Origin: DAOTTY01 sp964451095
GTDB taxonomy: Bacteria > Chloroflexota > Anaerolineae > Aggregatilineales > Phototrophicaceae
NCBI GenBank assembly: GCA_964451095.1
Contig: CAYVGI010000084.1
Location: 1-21,697 of the forward strand
Length of the DNA: 21,697 nt
Direction of reading: 5' to 3'
Part shown: positions 21,511-21,697 of the stretch, piece by piece
Position numbering within the stretch: the stretch's first letter is position 1
How the letters are laid out: each line of letters opens with the position of its first letter
The notes under the pieces: generated by a model
What the model was told of the DNA's origin: nothing
The model's database searches: none
Seen by the model: the letters and a program-made list of their open reading frames with translations, nothing else
Made by a program: the position numbers and the translations under genes

Positions 21511-21596
21511 GGGTATCGTCTCGGTTGTGTAAGCGCTATCCGTGATGTTTACCACGAACCCGCGCCCACGGCAACGAATACACGCCGCGTGGGGGG

Positions 21597-21697
21597 TTAC
21601 GCTTGCGTGCCGCCTTGCAGCACGTTTTCCATGTCCTGCAATGTTGCGACGACCTCAAATTTGGCACGGGACTTGAGCGATAGGCGGTTAATCAACT
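21597..21697 (-). CDS. C-terminal fragment of a truncated gene
   Basis: The minus-strand frame is open to the window edge and stops with TAA at 21599-21597, giving 32 residues plus a partial codon. They read as a helical end (RLSLKSRAKFEVVATLQDME, then NVLQGGTQA). Codon use matches the other genes here. Too little is present to name the family. The same strand and 86-base spacing make co-transcription with the sulfotransferase gene possible. Confidence 0.55.
   Translation of the reverse strand, partial: LINRLSLKSRAKFEVVATLQDMENVLQGGTQA

Noticed and set aside
21560..21596. Hairpin between the truncated end gene and the sulfotransferase gene
   Set aside because: Only about six consecutive pairs (CCCACG with CGTGGG) and no T-run; too weak to call a terminator.
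1..21697. Search by eye for tRNA, rRNA, CRISPR arrays, transposase or integrase genes
   Set aside because: None found; no regularly spaced repeats, tRNA cloverleaf with TTCGA arm, or DDE/serine/tyrosine recombinase motif was seen.

Overview
The window (about 58-60% GC by eye) looks like chromosomal DNA from an environmental bacterium, most likely a member of Chloroflexota (Anaerolineae-like). This is an inference. It rests on the mix of membrane proteins with Pro/Thr-rich stalks, a DUF4139 protein, a four-repeat DUF7282-like secreted protein, a two-TM-anchored clan-A glycoside hydrolase and ordinary housekeeping genes (gatB, ssb, dps). No rRNA, tRNA, CRISPR array, integrase or transposase is visible. 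One 10-N scaffold gap lies at 12059-12068 and is flanked by a poly-C stretch that is probably artefact.

Layout. 1-153 is the acidic tail of a truncated gene. 154-599 is a non-coding stretch with several strong hairpins. 600-2496 holds two exported or membrane-anchored proteins in one transcription unit. 2789-5039 is a metal/redox island: a DtxR-family regulator (+) with a coupled 32-residue membrane peptide, meeting tail-to-tail a thioredoxin-like [2Fe-2S] ferredoxin, an unknown gene and dps (all -). gatB and ssb follow on the + strand. 7282-12842 is a minus-strand block: a DUF7282-like secreted repeat protein, a membrane protein with a pseudo-phosphatase front and propeller-like back, a lone receiver domain, a two-TM protein interrupted by the gap, and a small NIPSNAP-like protein. 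12977-16938 (+) is a coupled pair: a TPR/TM/stalk/SH3b protein and a membrane SGNH hydrolase. 16932-19983 (-) holds a GNAT acetyltransferase, a double-CDGSH iron-sulfur protein, a glycoside hydrolase with TM segments at both ends, and a 74-residue membrane protein sharing its anchor. A DM13 protein (+), a sulfotransferase-like gene (-) and a truncated gene (-) close the window.

The genes suggest two themes. One is iron/redox handling: Dps, [2Fe-2S] ferredoxin, CDGSH, DM13 and a DtxR-like regulator. The other is the cell surface: TM anchors with P/T stalks, SH3b, SGNH, glycoside hydrolase, propeller and secreted repeats. The most notable observation is that the DtxR-family regulator appears to have lost every canonical metal ligand while keeping its HTH and FeoA-like domains, and it overlaps a tiny membrane-peptide gene. 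Others are the anchor duplication beside the glycoside hydrolase, the pseudo-phosphatase/propeller fusion and the structured intergenic DNA at 154-599 and 10971-11025.
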